Source: Sphingomonas aurea
Lineage (GTDB): Bacteria > Pseudomonadota > Alphaproteobacteria > Sphingomonadales > Sphingomonadaceae
Length of the DNA: 64,000 bases
Direction of reading: 5' to 3'
Assembly: GCF_030678875.1 (NCBI RefSeq)
Contig: NZ_JAUUDS010000001.1
Coordinates: 186,001 to 250,000, forward strand
The notes under the pieces were generated by a model. The model worked only from the letters and a program-made list of their open reading frames with translations, was not told the origin of the DNA and did no database searches. Position 1 is the stretch's first letter; each line of letters opens with the position of its first letter. Positions 38,364 to 47,238 of the stretch are shown here, one piece after another. The position numbers and the translations under genes are program-made.

Positions 38364-39446
38364 ATGACCCCGCACCGCCCCGTTCGCCGCGCCCTTCCGC
38401 CCGGCCGCATGGCGGCGCGGGCGGCGGTGCAGGTGGCGCGGCCGCGCTTCTACCGCGCCGGTCGGTTCGGTCCGCTCACCACGCTCGCCATCCGGGCAGC
38501 GGCGGTGCTGCTGCTCGTCGGCATCGCGCTCGGGGGCCACTGGATCGACCGGGCGGGCCTGAGGGACAATAGCGACGGCTCGGTCACGTTCCTCGATGTC
38601 GTCTACTTCACCGTCATCACCGTCACCACGGTCGGCTATGGCGACATCGTCCCTGTTTCCAACTCGGCGCGAATGTTCGACACGTTCGTCGTCACGCCGA
38701 TCCGCATCTTCGTGTTCCTCATCTTCCTCGGCAGCGCGTACAGCTTCATGCTGCGACAGGGATGGGAAAGGTGGCGGATGGGCCTGATACGACGCGAGCT
38801 GAAGGATCATGTGGTCGTCTGCGGCTATGGCCGGTCGGGCGCGGCATCGGTCGCCGAACTGCTGGAGCGCGGCCACGCCCCCGGCACCATCGTCGTCGTC
38901 GACGAACGCGCCGAGCGGCTGCGCGAGGCGGAGGAGCTGGGTGTCGCCACGGTGGAGGGAGACGCCACCCACAACGCCGTCCTGTCGATCGCCAAGGTGG
39001 AGGCCGCCGCCTCGGTCATCGTCGCGCCGGGACGCGACGACACGGCGGTGCTGATCGTCCTGACCGTCCGCCGCCTAGCACCCCAGGCCCAGGTCGCGGT
39101 GTCGATCGCGGCGATCGAGAACGAGCAGCTGGCGCGCGATGCCGGCGCGACGATCATCGTCAATCCGGTCAGCTTCGGCGGGCAGCTGTTGGCGCAATGC
39201 ACCAACGGTCCGCACATCGCCGACTATGTCGCCGACCTCGTGACCCGCGGCGGCAAGGTCGAACTGCGCGAGCGGCCCGTGCGCGACGACGAGATCGGCC
39301 GCAGCCCGCGCCAGATCGTCGGCGGCCAGCTGCTGCGCATCTATCGCGGCGACCGTGCTATCGGCTTCTGGGAGGCGGACGCGCAGGTGCTGCAGCCCGG
39401 CGACTCGGTGATCGAGGTGGTGCAGGCCGGCGGGGGCGAGCGATAG
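38364..39446 (+). CDS. potassium channel with RCK/TrkA-N domain
   Basis: 360 aa. A TM helix about 41-60, a pore loop with the selectivity filter TVTTVGYGD (about 87-95), and a second TM (IRIFVFLIFLGSAYSFML) make a 2-TM K+ channel. A cytoplasmic RCK domain follows: HVVVCGYGRSGAASVAELL nucleotide-binding Rossmann fold, then a TrkA-C segment (LRERPVRDDEIGRSPRQIVGGQLLRIYRGD). It resembles ligand-gated MthK/Kch-type channels. Confidence 0.92.
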   Translation: MTPHRPVRRALPPGRMAARAAVQVARPRFYRAGRFGPLTTLAIRAAAVLLLVGIALGGHWIDRAGLRDNSDGSVTFLDVVYFTVITVTTVGYGDIVPVSNSARMFDTFVVTPIRIFVFLIFLGSAYSFMLRQGWERWRMGLIRRELKDHVVVCGYGRSGAASVAELLERGHAPGTIVVVDERAERLREAEELGVATVEGDATHNAVLSIAKVEAAASVIVAPGRDDTAVLIVLTVRRLAPQAQVAVSIAAIENEQLARDAGATIIVNPVSFGGQLLAQCTNGPHIADYVADLVTRGGKVELRERPVRDDEIGRSPRQIVGGQLLRIYRGDRAIGFWEADAQVLQPGDSVIEVVQAGGGER

Positions 39447-39521
39447 CGGCCTGTCCCGCCCACCCTATATGTGGCAGGCCATGACCATGTTTTCCGCCAC
39501 GCCACCAATTCACAACGATCT

Positions 39522-39549
39522 CGTCATTCCGGCGAACGCCGGCATGACG
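39522..39549. repeat. short palindromic repeat upstream of rnr
   Basis: CGTCATTCCGGC-GAAC-GCCGGCATGACG: 12-bp arms with one mismatch around a 4-base loop. A single-hairpin relative of the loop-tetranucleotide repeats at 30050 and 55201. It occupies part of the 141-bp gap between the channel gene and rnr. Confidence 0.65.
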
Positions 39550-39587
39550 GCTCTGGTGAAGCGGTTCACCATGAGTGGGGTCCGCTG

Positions 39588-41873
39588 ATGCCCAAACACG
39601 CCACGCCCGGCCTGCCGACCCGCGAGCAGATCCTCGACTTCATCACTTCGTCTGACACGCCGGCCGGCAAGCGCGAGATCGCGCGCGCGTTCGGCCTGAC
39701 CGCACAGGCGAAGATCGCGCTGAAGGCGCTCCTGAAGGACATGGCCGACGAAGGGCTGATCGACAGCGCCCCCGGCCGCGCCTTCCACAAGATGGGCGGG
39801 CTGCCCAAGGTCACCGTGCTGCGCATCGTCGACGTCGACGACGGCGGCAATGTCTGGGCAAGCCCGGAGCGCTGGGAGGCGGACGGCGTGCCGATCCCGC
39901 GCATCCGCGTGCGCGAGCGCAAGCGCGGTGCGCTGGCGATCGGCGAGCGCATCCTCGCCCGCACCGAGGAGACCGGCAACGGCTGGACCGCGCACCCGAT
40001 GAAGGTGCTGGCCCGCGCGTCCGAGCAGATCCTGGGCGTGCTGCGCGGAGTTGCGGGTCGGGATGTCCCCCGGACATCCCTCGACCATGCGGGGCATGGT
40101 CGACCCGCAACTGGTGACCGGCTCTGGCTGACCGGCGTCGACAAGAAGGAGCGGCGCGAGTTTCCCGTCTCCGACGCAGGCGATGCGGGGCCGGGAGACC
40201 TGGTGCTGTGCGAACTGGGCGGCCGCCCGCCGCGGATCACCGTCCGCGTCGTCCAGAAGCTGGGCGATCCGTTCGCGCCGCGCAGCTTCTCGCTGATCGC
40301 CATCCACAAGCTCGGCATCCCCGACCGCTTCGAACCGGAAACACTGGAGGAGGCCGAGCGCGTCGCCCGACAGCCGCTGGGCGAGCACCGCGAGGACCTG
40401 ACCCATCTGCCGATCGTCGCGATCGACCCCGCCGACGCGCGCGATCATGACGACGCGGTCTGGGCCGCGCCCGACGACGATCCCGCCAATCCCGGCGGCT
40501 GGCGCGCGATCGTCGCGATCGCCGACGTGTCCTTCTATGTTCGCCCCGGCTCGGCCCTCGACAAGGACGCGCGGCGGCGGGGCAATTCGGTCTACTTCCC
40601 CGACCGGGTCGTGCCGATGCTGCCCGAGATCCTGTCGGCGGACGTCTGTTCGCTGAAGGAGGGCGAGGATCGCGCCGCACTCGCCTGCCACCTGACGATC
40701 GGCAAGGACGGCGAGCTGAAGGGCTGGCGGTTCAGCCGCGCCGTGGTGCGACTGGCGGCGAACATCGCGTACGAGGACGCGCAGGCCATCATCGACGGCC
40801 AGATCCTGCCCGCTCGCGGGGAGGACCTGCGTGCCGTCCTCCAGCCCCTCTGGTCCTGCTGGCACGCGCTCGCCAAGGCCCGCGACGCGCGCGAGCCGCT
40901 CGACCTCGACCTGCCCGAGCGCCGGGTCGTACTCGACGAGAAGGGGCGTATCCTCTCCGTCGCCCCGCGCGAGCGGCTCGACGCGCACCGGCTGATCGAG
41001 GACTACATGATCGCCGCCAACGTCGCCGCCGCCAAGGCGCTGGAGGCGAAGAAGGCGCCGGTCATGTACCGCGTCCACGAACCGCCGAGCCGCGAGAAGC
41101 TGGTCGCGCTGAAGGATTATCTCGGCACCTTCGACATCGCCTTCGCGCTCGGCCAGGTCATTCGGCCCAAGACGTTCAACCACATCCTCGACCGGGTCGG
41201 GGAGGCCGATTTCCGGCCGCAGGTGATGGAACAGGTGCTGCGCACCCAGACCCAGGCCTATTACGCGCCGGCCAATCAGGGGCATTTCGGACTGTCGCTG
41301 GGCAGTTACGCGCACTTCACCTCGCCGATCCGGCGCTATGCCGATCTGGTCGTCCACCGGGCGCTGGTCGGCGCCTATGCGCTGGGCCCGGGCGGCGCGC
41401 TGCCCGCGGACGATGAGATGGAGCGGATCGGCACCAGCATCAGCCAGCTCGAGCGCCGCGCGATGGAGGCGGAGCGCGACACGATCGACCGCTACGTCGC
41501 CGCCTTCCTGGCGGAACGGGTGGGGGAGGAGGTCGACGCGCGGATTACCGGCATCACCAATTTCGGCTTCTTCGCGACCGTGGAGGGCGTCGGCGGCGAC
41601 GGCCTGATGCCGGTCCGCGATCTGGGCGGCGAATATTTCCAGTTCGACGAGGGCGCGCGGACGCTGACCGGGCAGGACAGCGGCGACGTCTATTCGCTGG
41701 GCCAGCGGCTGCGGCTACGGCTGGCGGAGGCGAACCCGGTATCGGGCGGGCTGCGTTTCGAACTGCCGGGCGGCAAGGGCGCCGCACCGCCGCATCGCTC
41801 GGGCAAACCGCAACGCGTCCTGAAGCGGCGGGGGCGGCCGGCGAACATTCGGCACCAGGGGAAGCGCCGGTAG
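39588..41873 (+). CDS. rnr: ribonuclease R with an in-frame palindromic insertion
   Basis: 761 aa from the ATG at 39588. A processive 3'-5' exoribonuclease. An N-terminal winged-helix region (PTREQILDFITSSDTPAGKREIARAFGL), cold-shock-type domains, the RNB catalytic domain with DPADARDHDDAVWA (metal-binding aspartates) and YFPDRVVPMLPEILS, FTSPIRRYADLVVHRAL, and a C-terminal S1 domain (VGEEVDARITGITNFGFFATVEGVGGDGLMPV) with a basic tail. Odd: residues 155-175, between GVLRG and GDRLW, are encoded by a 64-bp palindrome that looks like an inserted mobile repeat. The insertion keeps frame and lies in the accessory N-terminal half. Confidence 0.93.
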   Translation: MPKHATPGLPTREQILDFITSSDTPAGKREIARAFGLTAQAKIALKALLKDMADEGLIDSAPGRAFHKMGGLPKVTVLRIVDVDDGGNVWASPERWEADGVPIPRIRVRERKRGALAIGERILARTEETGNGWTAHPMKVLARASEQILGVLRGVAGRDVPRTSLDHAGHGRPATGDRLWLTGVDKKERREFPVSDAGDAGPGDLVLCELGGRPPRITVRVVQKLGDPFAPRSFSLIAIHKLGIPDRFEPETLEEAERVARQPLGEHREDLTHLPIVAIDPADARDHDDAVWAAPDDDPANPGGWRAIVAIADVSFYVRPGSALDKDARRRGNSVYFPDRVVPMLPEILSADVCSLKEGEDRAALACHLTIGKDGELKGWRFSRAVVRLAANIAYEDAQAIIDGQILPARGEDLRAVLQPLWSCWHALAKARDAREPLDLDLPERRVVLDEKGRILSVAPRERLDAHRLIEDYMIAANVAAAKALEAKKAPVMYRVHEPPSREKLVALKDYLGTFDIAFALGQVIRPKTFNHILDRVGEADFRPQVMEQVLRTQTQAYYAPANQGHFGLSLGSYAHFTSPIRRYADLVVHRALVGAYALGPGGALPADDEMERIGTSISQLERRAMEAERDTIDRYVAAFLAERVGEEVDARITGITNFGFFATVEGVGGDGLMPVRDLGGEYFQFDEGARTLTGQDSGDVYSLGQRLRLRLAEANPVSGGLRFELPGGKGAAPPHRSGKPQRVLKRRGRPANIRHQGKRR
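40049..40112. repeat. palindromic element inserted inside rnr
   Basis: Outer arms AGTTGCGGGTCG (40049-40060) and its complement (40101-40112) are perfect over 12 bp. Inside are two further perfect hairpins: GGATGTCC-CCC-GGACATCC (40061-40079) and TCGACCATGC-GGG-GCATGGTCGA (40081-40103). The whole segment reads in frame as about 21 residues (V155 to T175) that do not fit the conserved RNase R sequence on either side. Confidence 0.8.
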
Positions 41874-41881
41874 GCTGGTAG

Positions 41882-43699
41882 CTACGCCGCTTCGCTGAAC
41901 TGTAGGCTGGCCAGCCGTGCGTAGAGCCCGCTGCGCTCGATCAGCGCGGCGTGGCTGCCCTGCTCGACGATGCGGCCCTCGTCCATGACGATGATCCGCC
42001 CGGCCGCGCGCACCGTCGCCAGCCGGTGCGCGATGACCAGCGTGGTGCGGTGCTCCATCAGCCGCTCCAGCGCCTGCTGCACCAGCCGCTCGCTTTCGGC
42101 GTCGAGCGCGCTGGTCGCCTCGTCGAGCAGCAGGATCGGCGCGTCACGCAGCAGTGCGCGCGCGATCGCCAGCCGCTGGCGCTGACCGCCCGACAGCCGC
42201 GCGCCGCCCTCGCCCAGATAGGTGTCGAACCCGGCCGGCAGGCGGCGCAGGAACTCCGCCGCATTCGCCGCCTCCGCCGCAGCCCATAGTTCGTCGTCAT
42301 GCGCGTCCCAGCGGCCATAGCGCAGATTGTCGCGCGCGCTGGCGGCGAAGATCACCGTCTCCTGCGGCACCATCGCGATCCGCGCGCGCACCTCGGCCGG
42401 ATCGGCGTCGGTCAGCGGCACGCCGTCGACCAGCACCCGGCCGGCATCGGGATCGTAGAAACGCTCGGCGAGCTGGAACAGGGTCGACTTGCCGGCCCCT
42501 GACGGCCCGACCACTGCCACCGTCTCACCCGGCGCGACGTCCAGAGAGAAATGGTCCAGCGCGGCGATTTCCGGCCGGGTCGGATAATGAAACCGCACAT
42601 CCTCGAACCGGATCGCCCCGCGCGGCGGCAGGGGCAGCGACACCGGCTGCGCGGGCGGGGCGATCGCCGGCACCTCGGCCATCAGCTCGGCCAGCCGGCT
42701 GGCAGCGCCGGCGCCGCGCAGCAGGTCGCCATAGACTTCGGTCAGCGCACCGAACGCGCCGGCGACGATACCGCCGGTCAGCACGAACGCGGCGATCGAC
42801 CCGCCCGACAGGCGGCCGGCGGCGACGTCGATCGCACCCTCCCACAGCACCAGCGTGATCGATCCGAACACCAGCGCGATGACGATCGCGGTCATGCCGG
42901 CGCGCAGGGCGTTGCGCTGACGCGCGGCGGCGAAGGTCGCCTCCACCGCCTCGGCAAAACGCGCGCCCTCGCGCCGCTCCTGCCCGAATGCCTGGACGAT
43001 CCGCATTGCACCCAGCGTTTCGGTGGTCAGCGTGCCGACCATCGCCACCCGGTCCTGCGACGTCCGCGAATAGGCGCGCACTCGCTTGCCCAGCAGCGTC
43101 ATCGGCAGGATGATGAGCGGGATGCCCAGCATCAGCAGCCCGGCCAGCTTGGGCGAGATCGCGAACAGGTAGATCATGCCGCCGACGCCGGTGAAGCAGT
43201 TGCGCAGCGCCACCGACACCGTGCTGCCCACCACCATCTCGATCAGCGCGGTGTCCGATGTCAGCCGCGAAGCGATTTCGGACGGCCGGTTTTCCTCGAA
43301 GAAGCGCGGGGACAGCCGCAGCAGGTGGCCCTGCGTCTTTGTGCGGATGTCGGCCACCACTCGCTCGCCCAGCCACGATACGTAGTAGAAGCGGATGGCG
43401 GTCGCGATCGCCAGCACCGCGACGATCATCAGCAGGTAATGGAACGACGTCGCGAACGAGGTCGAGGCACCGCCGCCGAAGCCGCGATCGATCACCCGCT
43501 TGAAGCCATAGGGGATGGCGATGGTCGCGGCCGAGGTCGTCACCAGCGCCGCACAGGCGATGGCGATGCGGCCGGGATAGCGGGCGGCGTGATGCCAGAC
43601 CATGCCCAGATCGCCCAGACGCCGGCGCTCGGCAGGCGCCGCGCCGTCGGGGAAAGCGGGATGGGCGGGCAGGGGCGAACGCGGGTCGGGATCGGCCAT
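41882..43699 (-). CDS. ABC transporter, MsbA/LmrA-type half-transporter
   Basis: 605 aa from the ATG at 43699. The N-terminal six-TM domain (about 35-330) is fused to an ATP-binding domain (about 365-600): Walker A VVGPSGAGKST, Q-loop MVPQE, signature LSGGQRQRLAIARAL, Walker B ILLLDEATSALD, H-loop IAHRLAT. Works as a homodimer exporter of lipids, drugs or peptides; the substrate is not evident. PYGFKRVIDRGFGG and the short C-terminal tail fit the alphaproteobacterial exporter branch. Confidence 0.92.
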   Translation of the reverse strand: MADPDPRSPLPAHPAFPDGAAPAERRRLGDLGMVWHHAARYPGRIAIACAALVTTSAATIAIPYGFKRVIDRGFGGGASTSFATSFHYLLMIVAVLAIATAIRFYYVSWLGERVVADIRTKTQGHLLRLSPRFFEENRPSEIASRLTSDTALIEMVVGSTVSVALRNCFTGVGGMIYLFAISPKLAGLLMLGIPLIILPMTLLGKRVRAYSRTSQDRVAMVGTLTTETLGAMRIVQAFGQERREGARFAEAVEATFAAARQRNALRAGMTAIVIALVFGSITLVLWEGAIDVAAGRLSGGSIAAFVLTGGIVAGAFGALTEVYGDLLRGAGAASRLAELMAEVPAIAPPAQPVSLPLPPRGAIRFEDVRFHYPTRPEIAALDHFSLDVAPGETVAVVGPSGAGKSTLFQLAERFYDPDAGRVLVDGVPLTDADPAEVRARIAMVPQETVIFAASARDNLRYGRWDAHDDELWAAAEAANAAEFLRRLPAGFDTYLGEGGARLSGGQRQRLAIARALLRDAPILLLDEATSALDAESERLVQQALERLMEHRTTLVIAHRLATVRAAGRIIVMDEGRIVEQGSHAALIERSGLYARLASLQFSEAA

Positions 43700-43851
43700 G
43701 CAGCGCCGCCTAGCAGCGCCATGACGCCGGCTCAACGCCGCGCAACCGCCATGATCCGCAGGCGATGTTGAACGTATCGGGTGAATGACGCGTTGCACAA
43801 TGACAGGTTTGCGTTACCACCCGGAAACGAATCCAGGGTAAAGGATACCCG

Positions 43852-45084
43852 ATGCTCTATAATGCCTATGAAATGCAGCGCTCGATGCTCGCCGGCGCTA
43901 GTGCAATGGCGAATTTTGGTGCCGGACTTTTGCAGAATCCGGCAAACCCATTCGCCTATATGGGCGGCGGCGCGATCGTCGGATCGGCGCTGGAGGTGTT
44001 CGCGCATGCCGCGGCGCCGCGCGGCAAGCCGGGGTTCGGACTGGACCACACCGTCGTCGATGGCCGCGACGTGCGCGTCACCGAAGAGATCGTGCTGCGC
44101 AAGCCGTTCGGCCAGCTGAAGCGCTTCCGCCGCGAAGGCGTCGACGGCGCGCCCAAGCTGCTGATCGTGGCGCCGATGTCGGGCCACTACGCCACGCTGC
44201 TGCGCGGCACGGTGGAGCGGATGCTGCGGGTCGCCGATGTCCACATCACCGACTGGCGCGATGCCAAGCTGGTGCCGCTGTCCGACGGGCGTTTCGACCT
44301 GGACGACTATGTCGACTATCTGGTCGAGTTCCTCGAGGCGATGGGCGCGGACGGCTCTGGCCGCGCGCACATGCTGGCGGTGTGCCAGCCTTCGGTCCCG
44401 GCCTATGCCACCGCCGCCCTGATGTCGGCGCGGGAACATCCGCTGCGACCGCTGACGCTCACCATGATGGGCGGCCCGGTCGACACGCGCGAGGCGCCGA
44501 CCGCGGTCAACACGCTGGCGACGAAGCGCCCGCACGCGTGGTTCGAGCAGAACGTGATCGTCACCGTACCGATGACCTATCCGGGCGCGGGGCGTCAGGT
44601 CTATCCCGGTTTCCTGCAACTCGCCGGCTTCATGTCGATGAACCTCGGCAACCACATGATAAGCCATTGGGGCATGTTCAAACACCTGGTCCAGGGCGAT
44701 GGCGAGGGTGCGTCGGCGACCAAGGACTTTTATGACGAGTATCGCTCGGTCTGCGACATGACCGCGGAGTTCTACCTCCAGACCATCGACGTCGTTTTCC
44801 AGACGCACGCGCTGCCCAAGGGCGAGTATATCCATCGCGGTCAGCGGATCGATCCGGGCGCGATCAAGGATATCGGCCTGCTGGCGATCGAGGGCGAGCG
44901 CGACGATATCTCGGGCCTGGGGCAGACCAAGGCGGCACTGACGCTGGCGACCGCGCTGCCCGACGAGAAGAAGCGGTATCTGATGGCCGACAGCGTCGGT
45001 CATTACGGCATCTTCAACGGCTCGAAATGGCGTAATCGCATCGCGCCCGTGGTGGAGCAGTGGATGGCCGCCAACGCGGGCTGA
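43852..45084 (+). CDS. phaZ: intracellular polyhydroxyalkanoate depolymerase
   Basis: 410 aa. Mobilises stored PHA granules. The alpha/beta-hydrolase-like fold of the PhaZ family: an N-terminal region MLYNAYEMQRSMLAGASAMANF, PKLLIVAPMSGHYATLLRGTVERML, the nucleophile C178 in HMLAVCQPSVPAYATAALM (cysteine as in intracellular PhaZ), and a C-terminal ADSVGHYGIFNG supplying the histidine. A ribosome-binding AAGGA sits in the loop of a 5-bp hairpin (GGGTA-AAGGA-TACCC, 43836-43850). A strong terminator follows. Confidence 0.92.
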   Translation: MLYNAYEMQRSMLAGASAMANFGAGLLQNPANPFAYMGGGAIVGSALEVFAHAAAPRGKPGFGLDHTVVDGRDVRVTEEIVLRKPFGQLKRFRREGVDGAPKLLIVAPMSGHYATLLRGTVERMLRVADVHITDWRDAKLVPLSDGRFDLDDYVDYLVEFLEAMGADGSGRAHMLAVCQPSVPAYATAALMSAREHPLRPLTLTMMGGPVDTREAPTAVNTLATKRPHAWFEQNVIVTVPMTYPGAGRQVYPGFLQLAGFMSMNLGNHMISHWGMFKHLVQGDGEGASATKDFYDEYRSVCDMTAEFYLQTIDVVFQTHALPKGEYIHRGQRIDPGAIKDIGLLAIEGERDDISGLGQTKAALTLATALPDEKKRYLMADSVGHYGIFNGSKWRNRIAPVVEQWMAANAG

Positions 45085-45096
45085 TCCGAATACGCG

Positions 45097-45132
45097 AACG
45101 GCGCCGGCTCCCTCGGGAGAGCCGGCGCCGTT
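45097..45132. terminator. terminator between phaZ and the general-stress protein gene
   Basis: AACGGCGCCGGCTC (45097-45110) and its perfect complement (45119-45132) with an 8-base loop. It lies 13 bp past the phaZ stop and 26 bp before the convergent gene end, so it can serve both strands. The T-tract is weak. Confidence 0.75.
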
Positions 45133-45158
45133 GCTTGGCTTGGTCGGGCCGGATGCCG

Positions 45159-45641
45159 TCAGGCGATGGTGCCGACCTTTGCGTGGCTGGACGACTCGTC
45201 GGCCGTGATCGTGCCACCGAACAGCATCTTCACGCGACCCGACACGGAGATGTCGGTTTCCCACAGCTCCGCCGAGCTGACGTCGAAGCGGAGCAGCGCC
45301 AGGTTCGGATCGTCCTTGCCGTCCGGGAACCAGGCTTCGATCTGCTTGTCCCAGAGCTTGTCGATCTGGGCGCGATCATTGTCCTGGCTGACCGTGCCGG
45401 CCAGGCAGGCGAAGAAGTCGTGCCCCTTGCCGACGAACTGCACCATCGCGTCGCCGCCCTTGGCCGCGCGGTTGTTCTTGCCGGCGAAGACGAACAGCGT
45501 GTTGGGCTGATCGTCGTCGAGCCGCGCCGTCATCGGTTCGGAATGCTGGCCATCGGTCAGGCCCAGCATGATGAACGGGCTTTCCTTCACCTTGTCCAGG
45601 AACTTGGCGGCGATTTCCTGCGGGCTGTCATGATCGGCCAT
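45159..45641 (-). CDS. pyridoxamine 5'-phosphate oxidase-like (general stress protein 26 type)
   Basis: 160 aa from the ATG at 45641. FMN-binding split-barrel fold: FIMLGLTDGQHSEPMTARLDDDQPNTLFVFAGKNNRAAKGGDAMVQFVGKGHDFFACLAGTVSQDND, then LWETDISVSGRVKMLFGG. Small relatives in Bacteria are called general stress protein 26. A possible upstream EcfG-like promoter is weak (GCAAC-N17-CGTT on the minus strand). Cytoplasmic; the substrate is unknown. Confidence 0.85.
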   Translation of the reverse strand: MADHDSPQEIAAKFLDKVKESPFIMLGLTDGQHSEPMTARLDDDQPNTLFVFAGKNNRAAKGGDAMVQFVGKGHDFFACLAGTVSQDNDRAQIDKLWDKQIEAWFPDGKDDPNLALLRFDVSSAELWETDISVSGRVKMLFGGTITADESSSHAKVGTIA

Positions 45642-45802
45642 GTACGTCTCTCCTGATAGGGTCGACGGGAGAACGATGCTGAGCCGGTGTTGGTTGCGGC
45701 CGGTATGGCGGCGGCCGCACAGGCTGCGACTTGAAGCCGATGGATAGTCGGGGCACAGCCGAAGGCGGCAGCATTCCCGCTGCCACACAGAAAGGTCGAC
45801 TT

Positions 45803-45895
45803 ATGTCGTTCGCCGATCTGTGCCTGTTCCTGGGCGTCCTCTTCGCCTTCGCGACCTTGGTCGTGAAGGTCGTCGAGGTCGCGCGCAAGGAATAG
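45803..45895 (+). CDS. 30-aa membrane peptide, putative holin-like type I toxin
   Basis: ATG at 45803, stop at 45895: MSFADLCLFLGVLFAFATLV then VKVVEVARKE. A short N-terminus, one hydrophobic helix and a basic end resemble the small holin-like type I toxins (TxpA/BsrG/Fst-like) seen mainly in Firmicutes. CACAGAAAGG lies just upstream as ribosome site. Downstream are two hairpins, GGGGCC...GGCCCC (45905-45930) and GAGCCCCGA...TCGGGGCTC (45940-45969), the second with the loop CCGCTGCAACGA. A second copy of the leader (CACAGAAAGG-CG-CTTATGTC, 45969-45988) follows but opens no toxin-like frame. Codon use and length alone cannot prove expression. Confidence 0.5.
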   Translation: MSFADLCLFLGVLFAFATLVVKVVEVARKE

Positions 45896-45939
45896 CACAC
45901 GGGCGGGGCCTGGCCTGCAAGCTGGGCCCCAAACGTTTA

Positions 45940-45969
45940 GAGCCCCGACCGCTGCAACGATCGGGGCTC
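45940..45969. terminator. perfect 9-bp hairpin, shared terminator
   Basis: GAGCCCCGA (45940-45948) and TCGGGGCTC (45961-45969) with a 12-base loop CCGCTGCAACGA. It lies 45 bp past the small peptide gene and 66 bp past the end of the minus-strand thiolase gene, so it could terminate either. No long T-run follows on the plus strand. Confidence 0.5.
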
Positions 45970-46035
45970 ACAGAAAGGCGCTTATGTCATCGCCTGTCGA
46001 TTACATAGCATTCCGGCTAGACGGTTTCAATCGGA

Positions 46036-47214
46036 TCACAGCACCTCGAACAGCCCCGCAGCACCCATGCCGCCGCCAACGCACATGGTGACGACAACGT
46101 ACTTCGCCCCGCGGCGCTTGCCTTCGATCAGCGCGTGGCCGGTCATCCGTGCGCCCGACATGCCATAGGGATGGCCGATGGAGATCGCGCCGCCGTTCAC
46201 GTTCAGCAACTCGCCCGGAATGCCCAGCTTGTCGCGGCAATAGAGCACCTGCACCGCGAACGCCTCGTTCAGCTCCCACAGGCCGATATCGTCCATCTTC
46301 AGCCCGTTGCGCTCCAGCAGCTTGGGGATGGCGAAGACGGGACCGATACCCATCTCATCGGGCTCGGTGCCCGCCACCGCCATGCCGACATAGCGACCCA
46401 GCGGCGTCAGCCCGCGGCGCCCCGCCTCGTCCTCGCTCATCAGCACAGAGGCCGACGCGCCGTCCGACAGCTGCGAGGCATTGCCGGCGGTGATGGCGTA
46501 ATCGGGGCCGAGCACCGGCTTCAGCGACGACAAACCCTCCAGCGTGGTATCGGCGCGGTTGCCCTCGTCCTTCGACAGGGTCACTTCCTTGTGGCTGACC
46601 TCCTTCGTCTCCTTGTCGACGATCGCCATCGTCGCGGCGACCGGCACGATCTCGTCGTCGAACTTGCCGGCGGCCTGCGCGGCGGCGGTGCGCTGCTGCG
46701 ACTGGAGGCTGTACGCATCCATCTGCTCGCGCGTGATGCCATAGCGCTTCGCGACCACCTCGGCGGTCTGGAGCATCGGCATGTAGATGTCCTTGTGCAT
46801 CGCGACCAGCTCGGGATCGGGCGCGACGTTCATCTTGGGCGTCTGGACCAGGCTGATGCTCTCGACGCCGCCGCCGATCGCGATGTCCATGCCGTCGACG
46901 ATGATCTCCTTGGCCGCCGTTGCGATTGCCATCAGCCCGCTGGCGCACTGGCGGTCGAGCGACATGCCCGAGACCGTGGTCGGCAGGCCCGCGCGCAGCA
47001 GGGCGGTGCGGGCGATATTGCCGGCCTGATGCCCCTGCTGGAGCGCCGAGCCCCAGACCACGTCATCGACCTCGGCCCCGCCCAGACCCGCACGCTCCAC
47101 CGCAGCCTTGATCGCGTGGCCGGCAAGGGTGGGGGAGGGCAGGTTGTTGAACGCGCCGCGATAGGCGCGGCCGATCGGGGTGCGTGCGGTGGAGACGATG
47201 ACGGCAGAGCGCAT
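46036..47214 (-). CDS. acetyl-CoA acyltransferase (thiolase)
   Basis: 392 aa, thiolase superfamily. Nucleophile C90 (DRQCASGL), H348 in [20 protein letters not shown] and the second catalytic C378 in TMCVGGGMG; also NEAFAVQ. Length and motifs suit both a degradative FadA-type and a biosynthetic PhaA-type thiolase; [18 protein letters not shown] and the HPYG (rather than HPIG) form suggest an acetyl-CoA acetyltransferase of broad range. It follows the MaoC gene by 24 bp, so beta-oxidation or PHA turnover is likely. Confidence 0.92.
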   Translation of the reverse strand: MRSAVIVSTARTPIGRAYRGAFNNLPSPTLAGHAIKAAVERAGLGGAEVDDVVWGSALQQGHQAGNIARTALLRAGLPTTVSGMSLDRQCASGLMAIATAAKEIIVDGMDIAIGGGVESISLVQTPKMNVAPDPELVAMHKDIYMPMLQTAEVVAKRYGITREQMDAYSLQSQQRTAAAQAAGKFDDEIVPVAATMAIVDKETKEVSHKEVTLSKDEGNRADTTLEGLSSLKPVLGPDYAITAGNASQLSDGASASVLMSEDEAGRRGLTPLGRYVGMAVAGTEPDEMGIGPVFAIPKLLERNGLKMDDIGLWELNEAFAVQVLYCRDKLGIPGELLNVNGGAISIGHPYGMSGARMTGHALIEGKRRGAKYVVVTMCVGGGMGAAGLFEVL

Positions 47215-47238
47215 GGCGGTGATGTCCTTTTGGAAAAA

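Noticed and set aside
45672..45697. EcfG-like promoter GCAAC-N17-CGTT for the general-stress FMN-binding protein
   Set aside because: The -35 is one base off at a conserved position and the spacer is longer; kept only as a remark.
45984..46090. A second small peptide starting at the repeated leader (45984)
   Set aside because: The frame gives a hydrophilic peptide with no TM helix that runs into the thiolase gene on the other strand.
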